Shown here one piece after another: positions 18,358 to 27,665 of a stretch of 64,000 nucleotides of DNA. Below the pieces are notes generated by a model that did not search any database, was not told the origin of the DNA, and was given only the letters and a program-made list of their open reading frames with translations. Made by a program: the position numbers and the translations under genes. Source of the stretch: Verrucomicrobiia bacterium (GTDB lineage Bacteria > Verrucomicrobiota > Verrucomicrobiia > JABWAM01); NCBI GenBank assembly GCA_028687435.1, contig JAQUAF010000005.1, forward strand, positions 84,737-148,736. Direction: 5' to 3'. How positions within the stretch are numbered: position 1 is the stretch's first letter; each line of letters starts with the position of its first letter.

Positions 18358-18945
18358 ATGTTTTCCGGCATAGTTGAAGGACAAGGCAGACTGGCGCGCA
18401 TCAAGCCGGTGGCGGCCAGCTTTGTCATCGAAGTGACCCACGAGGGACTGGGTCGCGGCGTAAAGATCGGCGATTCCATTGCCGTCAATGGCTGCTGCCT
18501 CACCGTGGTGGGCAACCGGCAGGGACGATTCCGTTTCGACATCCTGCGGGAAACCTGGAACCGCACCGTATTCCATGCCTGCAAAACCGGACAACGTGTC
18601 AATCTCGAACGTTCTTTGCGCATGGGGGACCGGATCGGCGGACACTTGGTCACCGGCCACATCGACGGCGTGGGAAAATTGACCCGGCACGAGGAAAAAT
18701 ACCCCGATGTTTATGTGGAAATCGAACCTCCCTCCGGTTTCATGCGCTATATCGTCATGAAAGGCTGCGTGGCCATCGACGGCATCAGCCTGACCGTGGC
18801 CACGGTCACCCGCAAAAGCTTCGGCATCTGGCTCATCCCTCACACGCTCGAACTCACCACCCTCGGCTGGAAACGCCGGCATGACCTCGTGAATCTGGAG
18901 GCCGACATGCTCGCCAAGTACGCCCAAAACACCATTCCCCGATGA
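18358..18945 (+). CDS. ribE: riboflavin synthase, alpha chain
   Basis: Dismutates two 6,7-dimethyl-8-ribityllumazine molecules to riboflavin. 195 residues, normal length, starting with the invariant MFSGIVEG behind GAGAGGAG. Two lumazine-binding repeats are visible: the first with GDSIAVNGCCLTVV and the second with GCVAIDGISLTVATV; the MGDRIGGHLVTGHIDGVG linker is typical. The start of the next gene overlaps its stop (ATGA). I see no FMN riboswitch in the 72 bases upstream. Confidence 0.96.
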   Translation: MFSGIVEGQGRLARIKPVAASFVIEVTHEGLGRGVKIGDSIAVNGCCLTVVGNRQGRFRFDILRETWNRTVFHACKTGQRVNLERSLRMGDRIGGHLVTGHIDGVGKLTRHEEKYPDVYVEIEPPSGFMRYIVMKGCVAIDGISLTVATVTRKSFGIWLIPHTLELTTLGWKRRHDLVNLEADMLAKYAQNTIPR

Positions 18946-19649
18946 ATTCCGTCCTTGAACAACTCCTGGTTCTCCAGGACCGCGATCAACAACTCCTCCG
19001 GCTGGACATCGAAAGCAAACGCATGCCTCGCGAAGAAGAAGATTTGAGCAACCGCCTTCAACAAGCCACCGCCACGGCGGAAACCGCCAAGGGCGAATCC
19101 CAGCGCATCGAAGCCGAGCGCAAACGGCTGGAAGTGGAGGTGGAGTCAAAACGCACCCAGATCAACAAGTACAAAACCCAGCTTCTGGAAATCAAAAACA
19201 ACGACCAATTCCACGCCCTGCAACACGAAATCTCCGCGGCCGAACAGGAAATCCGCAAGATCGAAGATACCGAACTCGACCTGATGGAGCAATACGAGCA
19301 GGCCCAGGTCATTGTCAAAAAAGCCCGGGAAGAGCTTGCCGAACAAACCAAGCGGATCGAAACGCAACGGCAGCAACTCCGGGAAAAGGACGCCGCCATC
19401 CGCAAACAGGTGACAAGCCTTCAGACCGAACGAACCCAACTGGCTTCCGGCATCGACGAAAGCGCGCGCAGCCGCTACGAACGCATCGCCCGCAGCAAAA
19501 ACGGCCAGGCCATCGTCCGCGTCACCAACGGCCTCTGCGGCGGCTGCCACCTGACCCTGACCGCCCAGACCATTCACAATGTCCGCAACGATTCCGAGTT
19601 GATCGCTTGCACCAATTGCGGACGTATCCTATATTGGATGCCGGAGTAG
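18942..19649 (+). CDS. coiled-coil protein with C4 zinc ribbon (DUF164 / zf-RING_7 family)
   Basis: 235 residues. Residues about 10-175 are predicted long coiled coil, charged and Gln/Glu-rich, with the conserved KTQLLEIKNNDQFHALQHEI stretch in the middle. The C-terminal ribbon has CGGCHLTL and CTNCGRILYW, a CxxC pair set. Family members are often encoded beside rnpB, as here (RNase P RNA starts about 105 bases downstream), but their function is not established. Translationally coupled to riboflavin synthase through an ATGA overlap. Confidence 0.9.
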   Translation: MNSVLEQLLVLQDRDQQLLRLDIESKRMPREEEDLSNRLQQATATAETAKGESQRIEAERKRLEVEVESKRTQINKYKTQLLEIKNNDQFHALQHEISAAEQEIRKIEDTELDLMEQYEQAQVIVKKAREELAEQTKRIETQRQQLREKDAAIRKQVTSLQTERTQLASGIDESARSRYERIARSKNGQAIVRVTNGLCGGCHLTLTAQTIHNVRNDSELIACTNCGRILYWMPE

Positions 19650-19753
19650 TTTGAATTGGATGTTTAGACTGAAGGCTGAAGACTATTGGGAATTTTCGAG
19701 GCAACAACCTGCCTCAAATTCGTCTCCACCCCGGTTTTAAACTCCAAACAATC

Positions 19754-20174
19754 AAGGGGCGGATCATCGCTCCGGACGCTTTGGCGTCCGGAGAGGAAAG
19801 TCCGGGCTCCTCGGGCAAGGGCGCCCCGTGACAAACGGGGGAATGCCGTTGGCGCAAGCGCGGCATGACGGATAGTGCCACAGAAAACAGACAGCCCCGA
19901 AAGGGGTGATGGTGAAAAGGCGGGGTAAGAGCCCACCGGCCGGAGAGCAATCGACGGCGCATGGAAAACCCCCCCGGAGCGAGACCAAGAAGGGGTGAAT
20001 CGGGCCTGCCCGACCCGTTATGAACCCCGGGTAAGGTCGCAGCCGGCCAGGAAACACCGCAAGGCGTTTCCTGACGGCTCCAGAATCGGCGCTTTGCGCG
20101 GATTCGGGAAGAGGAATGATGATCACGGCAGCGGGCTTGCCCGCCGCCGCACAGAACCCGGCTTACAGCCCCCC
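19754..20174 (+). ncRNA. rnpB: RNase P RNA (bacterial type A)
   Basis: The catalytic RNA that matures tRNA 5' ends. The universal GAGGAAAGTCCGGGCTCC block begins at 19793 right after the P3 hairpin (TCCGGACG / CGTCCGGA). P2 is supported by GATCATC (19762-19768) pairing with GATGATC (20118-20124). The 3' part has the expected CACGGCAGCGGGC and CAGAACCCGGCTTACAG. P1 probably pairs GGGG (19756-19759) with the C run at 20169-20174. The ends are estimated from the P1 stem, so they may be off by several bases. Confidence 0.95.
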
Positions 20175-20177
20175 AAT

Positions 20178-20219
20178 CCCCCCGGTTTTTCCACAAGAAA
20201 GACCGGGGGGCCTTTTTTT
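20178..20219 (+). terminator. Rho-independent terminator of rnpB
   Basis: CCCCCCGGT (20178-20186) pairs with ACCGGGGGG (20202-20210), the stem extends inward by TTTTC / GAAAG, and a run of seven T follows at 20213-20219. It lies four bases after the RNase P RNA. Confidence 0.92.
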
Positions 20220-20307
20220 AATGTGAAGTTTTGCAAGAGCCTCATGTGGCAGCGGACGGGACACACCGATGATCTCCAAACCAGAACCGGAACGCTCTGC
20301 CGTTTTT

Positions 20308-20784
20308 TCAAAACTCGACCGTGAAACCAATGTTGTTCAGGCGGTCCATCTCTTTTTGGGACATGGCGCGTCCCCGGGGCGCTGAAGCGGAAGCCTTCCC
20401 TTCCAAAAGCCCCTTTTCCGCCTCCACCATCACTTTTTCGATGTCCTTGAGAGAAAAGGGCTTGGTCAGCACCCGGATCGTCTTGGGCAGTTGCCCATAC
20501 TGCTCTGGATCGCCGCTCATCACCACAATATTGACTTTCACCAGTCCGCTCAACGCCTCGATCACCGATTTGCCGTCGAGACGGGGAAGATTCAAATCCA
20601 GAAAAACCAGGTTGAACCCGTGTTTCGGATCAGCCAGCAGGCTGACCGCGTTGTGTCCGTTGCACAACACGCTCACCTCGTGCCTGCCCAAGGCGTTGAT
20701 CATGTCGAACAGCATGCCCCGGACCTGCCGGTCGTCCTCCACAATAAGAATATTCATGGAAAATGAGTCCTGTTCCATGAACAT
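20308..20784 (-). CDS. single-domain response regulator (CheY-like) with short C-terminal tail
   Basis: 158 residues from ATG 20784, which is preceded by GAGGG; an internal ATG at 20757 (MNILIVEDDRQ) is an alternative start. Receiver signatures: the acidic pair in ILIVEDD, the phospho-acceptor Asp in LVFLDLNLPRLDG, the Ser of VVMSGD, and the Lys of LTKPF. No DNA-binding output domain; the last 40 residues are Lys/Glu/Ala-rich. It could serve an orphan kinase such as the one at 11.2-13.9 kb, but that is only a guess from proximity. Confidence 0.9.
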   Translation of the reverse strand: MFMEQDSFSMNILIVEDDRQVRGMLFDMINALGRHEVSVLCNGHNAVSLLADPKHGFNLVFLDLNLPRLDGKSVIEALSGLVKVNIVVMSGDPEQYGQLPKTIRVLTKPFSLKDIEKVMVEAEKGLLEGKASASAPRGRAMSQKEMDRLNNIGFTVEF

Positions 20785-20997
20785 GCCATCCCTCAACCAA
20801 AAACGCAATCCCTTTCAACGCTCTTTAAGGCGTACAAGAATCCCAACACTCTCCTCGCCATTACCCTCATTTTTCCTCAGTCGTCTCCCTATGCCGCTCT
20901 GATCGCGACAATTTTTCATCCGGTCGTACATTTTTTTGTCGCAAGAATTAGGTCATCTGCACCCTTCAAATTTAAAAAACAACATTATTTTCTTGAA

Positions 20998-21024
20998 AGA
21001 TATATTTTTCAATGATATATATTA
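20998..21024 (+). promoter_or_regulatory. AT-rich candidate operator upstream of flavin oxidoreductase, site A
   Basis: AGATATATTTTTCA, three bases, then ATATATATT, 17 bases before the start codon at 21041. The same two blocks with the same spacing occur upstream of the XRE-cupin regulator (site B, 34968-34997). The ATATAT arms form an imperfect dyad. Shared control by that regulator is inference. Confidence 0.45.
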
Positions 21025-21040
21025 TCAAGGAAAACATTCC

Positions 21041-22501
21041 ATGCAAACTTTAAACTTTGTCAAACTCGGGTCGTTGCGAAATATCGATGCGTTTCGCAAG
21101 CTTGCCGCAGATTTGAAACTGAATTTACCTTGCGATGAAAAAATTCTAAAGGCGCCGGATTCACCTTTGGCGCAACCCATCGAAGTCCAAGGACGAAAGG
21201 TGGGCAATCGTTGGGCAGTGCATCCCATGGAAGGATGGGACGCAACCCTCGATGGGCGTCCCACCCCCCCACTCACCCGGCGATGGGAAAATTTTGGCCG
21301 TAGCGGGGCGAAACTGATCTGGGGCGGAGAAGCCATGGCGGTTCAAGCCGCAGGACGCGCCAATCCCCATCAATTGCAGATCGATGCGGCACATTTGGAT
21401 GACTTGGCCGGGCTCCGCCAAAAACTGATCGATGCCCACCGCCTTCATCATGGGCGGACAGACGATTTGCTGGTGGGATTTCAACTCACCCACTCGGGAC
21501 GCTTCGCTCGTCCCAAAGGCGAACCCTGTCCTCGCGTAGCCTATCGTCATCCACTCTTGGATCAACGGGTTGGCGTGACCAGCGACAAGGCCATTTTGAG
21601 CGATGGCGAAGTGGAGGAATTGATCGGCTGCTATATCCAGGCCGCCGGGGTGGCTGCCGACGCTGGCGCTGATTTCGTGGACATCAAACATTGTCATGGC
21701 TATTTGCTGCACGAATTTCTCGGCGCCCATACGCGTCCCGGACCATATGGCGGCTCCTTTGAAAACCGCACCCGCCTTCTCCGCGAAATCGCAAAGGGAA
21801 TTCGCTCCAGCCGTCCGCATCTGCTGATCGGGGTACGATTCAGCGCTTTCGACACGGTCCCCTTTTATCCCGATCCAACCCAAAGCTCCGGAAAAAAATT
21901 GGGCCCGGGCATTCCCGAAAATTACTCAGCCTGCCTTCCCTACCGGTACGGATTTGCGATTGACGAAGCCCATCCCGTGAACCACGACTTGAGCGAAGCC
22001 ATCCGTTTCATGGACTTGCTGAAATCACTCGACATCCGGCTGGTGAACATTTCCGGAGGAAGCCCATACTACAGCCCCCATCTTGAACGTCCGGCGGCCT
22101 ATCCGCCTTCCGATGGTTATGGCCCGCCGGAAGATCCCCTGATTGGCGTGGCCCGCCATATTGCCGTGACGGCGGAATTGAAACGGCATTGTCCGGAAAT
22201 GATTGTGGCCGGATCGGGATACAGTTATTTGCAGGAATTTCTGCCGCATGTGGCCCAGTCGGTGGTGCGGCAGGGCGGCGCCGATTTTGTGGGGATCGGG
22301 CGGATGGTCCTGCCCTATCCGGAATTTCCATCCGATGTGCTTGAAAAAGGGACCATCGTTCCCCGCCGTCTGTGCCGGACCTTGAGCGATTGCACCACAG
22401 CGCCCCGCAAAGGATTGATCTCCGGCTGCTTTCCGCTGGACGATTATTACAAAGCCTTGCCGGAGGCGGAACAGCTCAAGAAAATGAAAGGAGGACGGTG
22501 A
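21041..22501 (+). CDS. NADH:flavin oxidoreductase, old yellow enzyme family
   Basis: 486 residues from ATG 21041 with AAGGA nine bases upstream (an in-frame start at 20936 would include low-complexity AT-rich sequence). FMN-binding TIM barrel: VHPMEGWDATLDGRPT in the early strand, LVGFQLTHSGRFARP, then the active-site and FMN motifs HCHGYLLHEFLGAHTRPGPY and GIGRMVLPYPEFP near the C-terminus. The HCH in place of the more common HAAH is a variant. No C-terminal Fe-S/NAD domain as in dienoyl-CoA reductase. Followed four bases later by an SDR gene, so the pair likely acts in one redox pathway on a shared, unknown substrate. Confidence 0.9.
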   Translation: MQTLNFVKLGSLRNIDAFRKLAADLKLNLPCDEKILKAPDSPLAQPIEVQGRKVGNRWAVHPMEGWDATLDGRPTPPLTRRWENFGRSGAKLIWGGEAMAVQAAGRANPHQLQIDAAHLDDLAGLRQKLIDAHRLHHGRTDDLLVGFQLTHSGRFARPKGEPCPRVAYRHPLLDQRVGVTSDKAILSDGEVEELIGCYIQAAGVAADAGADFVDIKHCHGYLLHEFLGAHTRPGPYGGSFENRTRLLREIAKGIRSSRPHLLIGVRFSAFDTVPFYPDPTQSSGKKLGPGIPENYSACLPYRYGFAIDEAHPVNHDLSEAIRFMDLLKSLDIRLVNISGGSPYYSPHLERPAAYPPSDGYGPPEDPLIGVARHIAVTAELKRHCPEMIVAGSGYSYLQEFLPHVAQSVVRQGGADFVGIGRMVLPYPEFPSDVLEKGTIVPRRLCRTLSDCTTAPRKGLISGCFPLDDYYKALPEAEQLKKMKGGR

Positions 22502-22505
22502 TTTT

Positions 22506-23288
22506 ATGGATTCGTCAAACAAGAAGGCGGTTTTGATCACTGGCGCGACCCGCGGCATTGGTTACGGAATTGCGGAATGTCTGGCAAGGGAGGGTTGCCG
22601 GCTGGCTCTTTGCGGAATGAGGGAGGAAAACGCGGTGACCAAGGAATTGGATCATCTCCGTTCCTTGGGCGGCGAGATATTGTATTGCCAGGCCGACGTG
22701 GGGAATGCCTGCGCAAGACAGCGGATGCTGGACAAAATCAAAGATCGTTTCGGCGCGCTGCATGTCCTGATCAATAATGCCGGAGTGGCGCCGCAGGCGC
22801 GGGTGGATATCCTGGAAGCCACGGAAGAAAGCTTTGAACGGTTGATCCACACCAACCTTCAAGGCCCTTATTTTCTGACCCAATCAACGGCCCGCTGGAT
22901 GATCGAACAACGAAAGAACAATCCAGCCTGCCCCATGTGCGTGATCAATATTTCCTCGGTCTCCGCCACCACGCCATCCACGAGCCGGGGTGATTACTGC
23001 ATTTCCAAAGCCGGAGTGAGCATGGCAACACGATTATGGGCGGCGCGCCTGGCGGAATTCAATATTCCCGTCTATGAAATCCGGCCCGGCCTCATCGCAA
23101 CGGACATGACCGCCGCAGTCCGCACCGCCTACGATCAGCGCATCAAGGAGGGACTGCTCCCGCAAGCCCGCTGGGGAACCCCCGCGGATGTCGGACGCGC
23201 AGCCGCCATGCTGGTTCGCGGAGACCTGGCCTATTCCACCGGCCAAGTGTTGATGGTAGACGGAGGCTTGACCATTCCAAGGCTTTAG
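22506..23288 (+). CDS. short-chain dehydrogenase/reductase (3-ketoacyl-ACP reductase-like)
   Basis: 260 residues. Classical SDR: VLITGATRGIGYGIAECLA cofactor motif, the NNAGV motif (LINNAGVAPQA), catalytic Ser in INISSVSATTPS, and the YxxxK pair in GDYCISKAG. C-terminal LMVDGGLTIP is typical. Annotations as FabG-like are common for this family, but the neighbour (an OYE-family reductase) and the absence of fatty acid genes suggest a sugar or aldehyde/ketone substrate. GGAGG precedes the start at 22492-22496. Confidence 0.92.
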   Translation: MDSSNKKAVLITGATRGIGYGIAECLAREGCRLALCGMREENAVTKELDHLRSLGGEILYCQADVGNACARQRMLDKIKDRFGALHVLINNAGVAPQARVDILEATEESFERLIHTNLQGPYFLTQSTARWMIEQRKNNPACPMCVINISSVSATTPSTSRGDYCISKAGVSMATRLWAARLAEFNIPVYEIRPGLIATDMTAAVRTAYDQRIKEGLLPQARWGTPADVGRAAAMLVRGDLAYSTGQVLMVDGGLTIPRL

Positions 23289-23312
23289 CCCGGCACGGAT
23301 CGAACGATCGTT

Positions 23313-24908
23313 CTAAATTGTGACCCGGGCTTCGTATTTGCCAATTTTGTCGCTTTCGAAGGCAAACCGGAATTCACCCCGTCCCCTGACCAGATAACAT
23401 TTTTCCAGATGGTTCCTTCCCGGGATATGGTTGGTTTCCTCGATGGGCAGGCCTTCGACCAACTCCAATCCCTTGTCGGCGATGGCATGGCAAACGGGCT
23501 TTTTATGAGGGAAAAATTTCCTGTATTGTTCGGTGATCTGGGTCCCCAGATAACCCTCGTTGCGGACTGTTGCCACGATGGAGCGCAGATCATCCGACAC
23601 GGTGTTTTTTTTGAGTTCGATGGTGATGCGCGGACGCAAATCCGCCATGTATAAAACCATCTTGCGCACGCTTTCCACGATTTGCGGATACAGATTCGGC
23701 CCGATTTGCAGCAGGTCAAAATGGCTTTCGCCTCCGATTTCGATTTCGCCCAGTTGCGGATGGCGGAAAGCCTTCCATGGATGGAAAATGGTGTGTCCGC
23801 CCTTGTTTTGATATTCCACCAACTTGTATTTCAGATATCCCATTCGATCGGGCCGGTCGGCAAACACTCCCTCGGTCGTGACGCCGGCTGACATGTATCC
23901 CCAACCCACTTCGATCTCAAACGTCAGCAGTCCCTGATATTCATAGGCCCAGTCGGGGAAAAGTCCGGGCAGCAAGTGAGGGAACAAACTTTTGACGCAA
24001 TATTGGCGGGAAGACATGGCGGGGAAACCGGTGAGTTTTTCCCCTTCCTTTGCCAGTTCGTCAATCATCCGCATGTCGGAGGCTGGAAAATCCTCCGGTT
24101 TTTTATATCCGGGAACCCGGAAGAGAGCAAAGGTCCCGTTGTGAATGGAAAATGAGGCGAAGATATTCCGCTGCCGGAAGATGAAATCCGCCAGGCTCTT
24201 GGTTTCGATAAAACTAAGCGGATAATCTCCAAACGATTTGTCGTCCCATTCGCTGGGATGCCAGTTGGCCGGCCAGTTGCGGTTGAAATCGGCATTCCGG
24301 CAGCCGGGACGGGAAACATCCCTCGTTTTGCCGTCCCAATTCTCGAAATGCCCTTCCATCGCCACCTCATAATACTTTCCATCCGCATCCTCCGGCTTCC
24401 GTTCAATCATCAGGCGGGGATCTTTGGGATGTTCCTTCCATTTCCCGTTTTTATCCGGCCACCGCATTTGCAGCACCAAACCGTTGCCGTCCTCGTCGTC
24501 CGTCACAAACCCGTTGGGCCGGTCCAGCATGGTCCGCTTGCTGCGGTTGTCCCGCCGGCTGTTGATAAAATCCTCGGCGCCATCCGGATTGACCCTTGGA
24601 ACGACATAAAACACCACCTCATCCAGCAACTGACGGTGATCCGCCTGATGCGTCAGCAGATATTCCATGAAACAAAGCGCGGAGGAGCAGCCCGAGAGTT
24701 CCGGCGAATGGATGTTGGCGGTGATGAGAAAGCCGGTTTTGCGTTCATCGGGAATTTGCTTGTTGCCCAGACAGCAAAGCCAGATCTGGCGGCCGCCCTC
24801 GGTCTGGCCGATGGATTCCAAACGGACATGACCGGGATGTTTTCGTTCGATTTCCTTAAGGTAATCCGTAAGTTCCTCGTAAGTGAATCTTTTGTAAAAA
24901 CGGGTCAT
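23313..24908 (-). CDS. M14-family zinc carboxypeptidase
   Basis: 531 residues from ATG 24908. The first zinc motif is NIHSPELSG (HxxE), with the third ligand probably the His of FSIHNGTFAL. VPRVNPDGAEDF is the family's substrate-region motif, and LLTFEIEVGWG carries the general-base Glu. An extra C-terminal domain of about 110 residues follows (LFEADKIG-type end not recognised). No signal peptide is seen with this start; the upstream extension to 24950 is built from AT-rich repeat-like sequence. May trim peptides or amidated cell-wall stems. Confidence 0.88.
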   Translation of the reverse strand: MTRFYKRFTYEELTDYLKEIERKHPGHVRLESIGQTEGGRQIWLCCLGNKQIPDERKTGFLITANIHSPELSGCSSALCFMEYLLTHQADHRQLLDEVVFYVVPRVNPDGAEDFINSRRDNRSKRTMLDRPNGFVTDDEDGNGLVLQMRWPDKNGKWKEHPKDPRLMIERKPEDADGKYYEVAMEGHFENWDGKTRDVSRPGCRNADFNRNWPANWHPSEWDDKSFGDYPLSFIETKSLADFIFRQRNIFASFSIHNGTFALFRVPGYKKPEDFPASDMRMIDELAKEGEKLTGFPAMSSRQYCVKSLFPHLLPGLFPDWAYEYQGLLTFEIEVGWGYMSAGVTTEGVFADRPDRMGYLKYKLVEYQNKGGHTIFHPWKAFRHPQLGEIEIGGESHFDLLQIGPNLYPQIVESVRKMVLYMADLRPRITIELKKNTVSDDLRSIVATVRNEGYLGTQITEQYRKFFPHKKPVCHAIADKGLELVEGLPIEETNHIPGRNHLEKCYLVRGRGEFRFAFESDKIGKYEARVTI

Positions 24909-24977
24909 TGGGAGATTTTTGATTTTAGATTGATGATTTTTGATTTTCATGGTGCTTGTTGTTTTGTAAAAAAATAT

Positions 24978-27347
24978 TCATGATTGAGGGGACGCCAGCC
25001 CTTCCTGAAGCATGATATCGCGGGCCAGTTCCTTGTCCGCCAGGGTTTTGCCGGCTTCAATGATTTTGATGCGATCCCCTGTCTCATCGGCGGATTTGAA
25101 TTCCAGCAGGATTTCTTTTATCCCGGACGCAAATTTCAATTTGATGCGGCCATTTTCATTTGTCAGTTGCGCATCGTTCATCTTTTCAAGGCTTTTATCG
25201 CCCACTTGGATCAAGTGAAGAAAAAGGTCCTCCTGCCCCGCCGTCCCCGGCTTGATTTCCATCCGCCATCGCCCCAACAGTTCGGGAACCTCGCCGGCTT
25301 TGTGTTTTCTTGACGTTTTTAAAACGTATTTTTGATCGATGAGGAGTTTGGAGGGGGGCGCGTCGATGGAATAGTTGACTCCATCCGCCAGAAATCCCTT
25401 TCCCGGACCGCCGATTTTTTCCAGAACGGCGTCTGCGGGCAGCAGGGTCCGACAATAGATTCGTCCTTCCGCCTGGTCGCTTCGCCATGTTTTGTCCGCC
25501 AGCAATTCGGGCTCATTGGCGTGATGCAGCAACCAGCGTTTGGAATATTCCGCCTTGGTCGATGTCACCCGGTCCAGGACGACAAAATGGAAGGGTGGAA
25601 CAAAAATGAACTGCCGCAGCATCTTTCCGCATTTTTGGGGATGATAAGCCCCGGTGGCGTCGCCCGCCACGTAAGTGTACTGGGGGCCGGTCTCAAACGC
25701 CGCCACTTTGCCGCCCAAAATGTTGTTTTGCCCGCCGTCCTGCCCGTAAACCTGCCCGTTCCAATAGGGCGATGGCGCTTCGCCCGGCATCTTGATCATC
25801 ACGCAGTTATGCGCCACGGTTTGCGCGTAATAATTCTGAAGGTTGTCCGTGTTCCCGTCCCGTGTGCCGGTGTCCAGGATCAGAAAACCTTTCCGGTAGA
25901 TGGTGAAGTGGGTGTTGTCATAGTGCCGATGAGTGGCATTGAGACCGCCGCAGGCGAACAGGGCGTAAGTGTCATCCGGTTCCTGGCCGGAACGCATGAT
26001 GACATGGCCGAAGCCCTTGAAATATCGCGCCGGGGGAAACCGGAGGCCGGATGGGGAAAACGCTGGCGTTTTTGGATCATCGGTAATGAAAGGATGGGCG
26101 GGAAAAATAAAACGCGGTTTTGCAATGGCGGTTTTTTCCCGCGCCATAGCCGCCATTTGAGCCCATTCCGGATGGGTTTTTTGGTAAAAATGAATGATCT
26201 GCGACATGTGGACATACAGGTCATTGCGGGCATTTGTCAGACTGTTGGCTTCGTGATGATCATCGCCGTAACCGAAGATGTGGTTTTCCGGCAGCCAATT
26301 CCATAAAACATAGTTTGGAAACAATCCTGGATAAGGCCACTGTCCGGAAAAATCCTCGTTCAACGCCGATTGCCAGGCATGGAAAAAATTCCATTCAGCA
26401 TAAGGATAGGCGGCCATGCAATATCCCGCCACCGGAGTGCTGATGCCCCCGTCCTTCCCGGCCGCCTCGGAGCGGAATTTGAGCATCTCCTGATGATCCT
26501 GATATCCGCGTTGCAGGAACGCAGCCGCCCGTTCATCGTCAATCCCTTCCTTTGAAAACAACAATCCCACATACCAGGCCATGGCGCCTTCCCCATAAAA
26601 ACCGCCATGCAGACCGAGGTTCCGTCGGAGAACATTGGGTTTGTTCAGAATATCGTCAACATGTTCCAGCATGCCCTTGCCCAACTCATTTCGTTCCTGC
26701 GCGCTCAATTCATCCCAAATCCAATCCATGGCCGAGAGCCAGCAGATGCCCGTCCAGCCATACCAACTGGCGGCCTGATTGTCCGCATAACAGGCCCGGT
26801 AATAATCCAGGCTGGCATAGAGCATGTCCTTGATTTTTTTAAGCCTTGCGGGATCGGGTTCGATGCGCTGGACCAGCGCCAGCCGCGCAACGGCGTATCC
26901 CCAGTCGCCTGGGACCGTTTCGCTTCCCTCACGTTGTTTGGGTGGAGGAACGTTTGACCACGGTTTTTCCGGCTTGGGGGATAACGCCAGTTCCTTGAGT
27001 TTCCGCCAATCGTCCGCTTTTTCATTCAATGCGCGCGCCTTGACAACCGGCCAAGTGTCCCGGTTGAAGAACAGCCGCGGATGATCCCGCCGGATTCGAT
27101 CCGGCCAGTCCGCATCCGTTTTTTTGACATCCGCGACGTCTGGCGGCGTGACCTTGGGGGCTTGGGAGGAAACTACTTGAAGTTTTTTTTCCGGATTTTT
27201 CCGGGATGTTTCTTGCGGGGCTTTTTTGGGAATGTTCCTGTCTGCACAGCCGCAGACCAGGAGGACGGCAGCCATGCATAATTTCAAGAGCGACAAACCG
27301 GCAGAATTCCGCTGGAAACCAAGGGATGGTTGGGGGCTGGTTTTCAT
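24978..27347 (-). CDS. secreted heparinase II/III-like polysaccharide lyase (lipoprotein)
   Basis: 789 residues from ATG 27347. N-terminal signal with a lipobox ending VLLVCGC, so probably lipid-anchored. Residues about 75-400 fit the alpha/alpha toroid (DHPRLFFNRDTW, then SWYGWTGICWLSAMDW). Residues about 440-560 carry the heparinase II/III beta-domain marks: GLNATHRHYDNTHFTIYRKG and GTRDGNTDN. Family members cleave uronic-acid polysaccharides by beta-elimination. Together with the GH88 gene at 33 kb, which works on unsaturated uronyl products of lyases, it suggests growth on acidic glycans. Confidence 0.85.
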   Translation of the reverse strand: MKTSPQPSLGFQRNSAGLSLLKLCMAAVLLVCGCADRNIPKKAPQETSRKNPEKKLQVVSSQAPKVTPPDVADVKKTDADWPDRIRRDHPRLFFNRDTWPVVKARALNEKADDWRKLKELALSPKPEKPWSNVPPPKQREGSETVPGDWGYAVARLALVQRIEPDPARLKKIKDMLYASLDYYRACYADNQAASWYGWTGICWLSAMDWIWDELSAQERNELGKGMLEHVDDILNKPNVLRRNLGLHGGFYGEGAMAWYVGLLFSKEGIDDERAAAFLQRGYQDHQEMLKFRSEAAGKDGGISTPVAGYCMAAYPYAEWNFFHAWQSALNEDFSGQWPYPGLFPNYVLWNWLPENHIFGYGDDHHEANSLTNARNDLYVHMSQIIHFYQKTHPEWAQMAAMAREKTAIAKPRFIFPAHPFITDDPKTPAFSPSGLRFPPARYFKGFGHVIMRSGQEPDDTYALFACGGLNATHRHYDNTHFTIYRKGFLILDTGTRDGNTDNLQNYYAQTVAHNCVMIKMPGEAPSPYWNGQVYGQDGGQNNILGGKVAAFETGPQYTYVAGDATGAYHPQKCGKMLRQFIFVPPFHFVVLDRVTSTKAEYSKRWLLHHANEPELLADKTWRSDQAEGRIYCRTLLPADAVLEKIGGPGKGFLADGVNYSIDAPPSKLLIDQKYVLKTSRKHKAGEVPELLGRWRMEIKPGTAGQEDLFLHLIQVGDKSLEKMNDAQLTNENGRIKLKFASGIKEILLEFKSADETGDRIKIIEAGKTLADKELARDIMLQEGLASPQS

Positions 27348-27524
27348 GAAATCCGGAGGATCAGGCGTCTTTCCGCGCCAGAAATGGATTTTCATTCAAC
27401 ATGGATTGATTCTTTCTTTTGGCGTTGAAGGCTGTCTTTGCAAAATATTTTCATCTTCAGGGGATTAGCCTGCAAACTTCATCAAAAAGCTGAAATTTGC
27501 AGGAAATCCAAAACTCGAAATCAA

Positions 27525-27665
27525 AAATCCGAATGAAATGAGCGCGAATAAAACGCAAAGGGCGGTGTTTAAGCACGGGAACAAATTGTTCCTTGCATCG
27601 TTTTGAATTTTCCTTGAAGTTTCGATATTCAAATTTCCCGGATTTTGGCGCGAAATCCGGGTTAG
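27525..27665. repeat. dispersed repeat family R1, copy 1
   Basis: About 141 bases, matching copy 2 at 31888-32050: shared blocks AAAATCCGAAT, GTTTCGATATTC, CGGGATTTTG-like end and TTAG at the pseudopilin / isomerase stop codon. The remaining bases 27348-27524 show no gene. Confidence 0.75.
27637..27661 (-). terminator. hairpin directly after pseudopilin stop codon
   Basis: CCCGGATTT (27637-27645) pairs perfectly with AAATCCGGG (27653-27661) around a seven-base loop. On the minus strand it starts at the very next base after the TAA of the gene at 27662. No T run. It is part of repeat R1, and R1 copy 2 has a similar stem (32021-32046) at the same place after another gene. Confidence 0.55.
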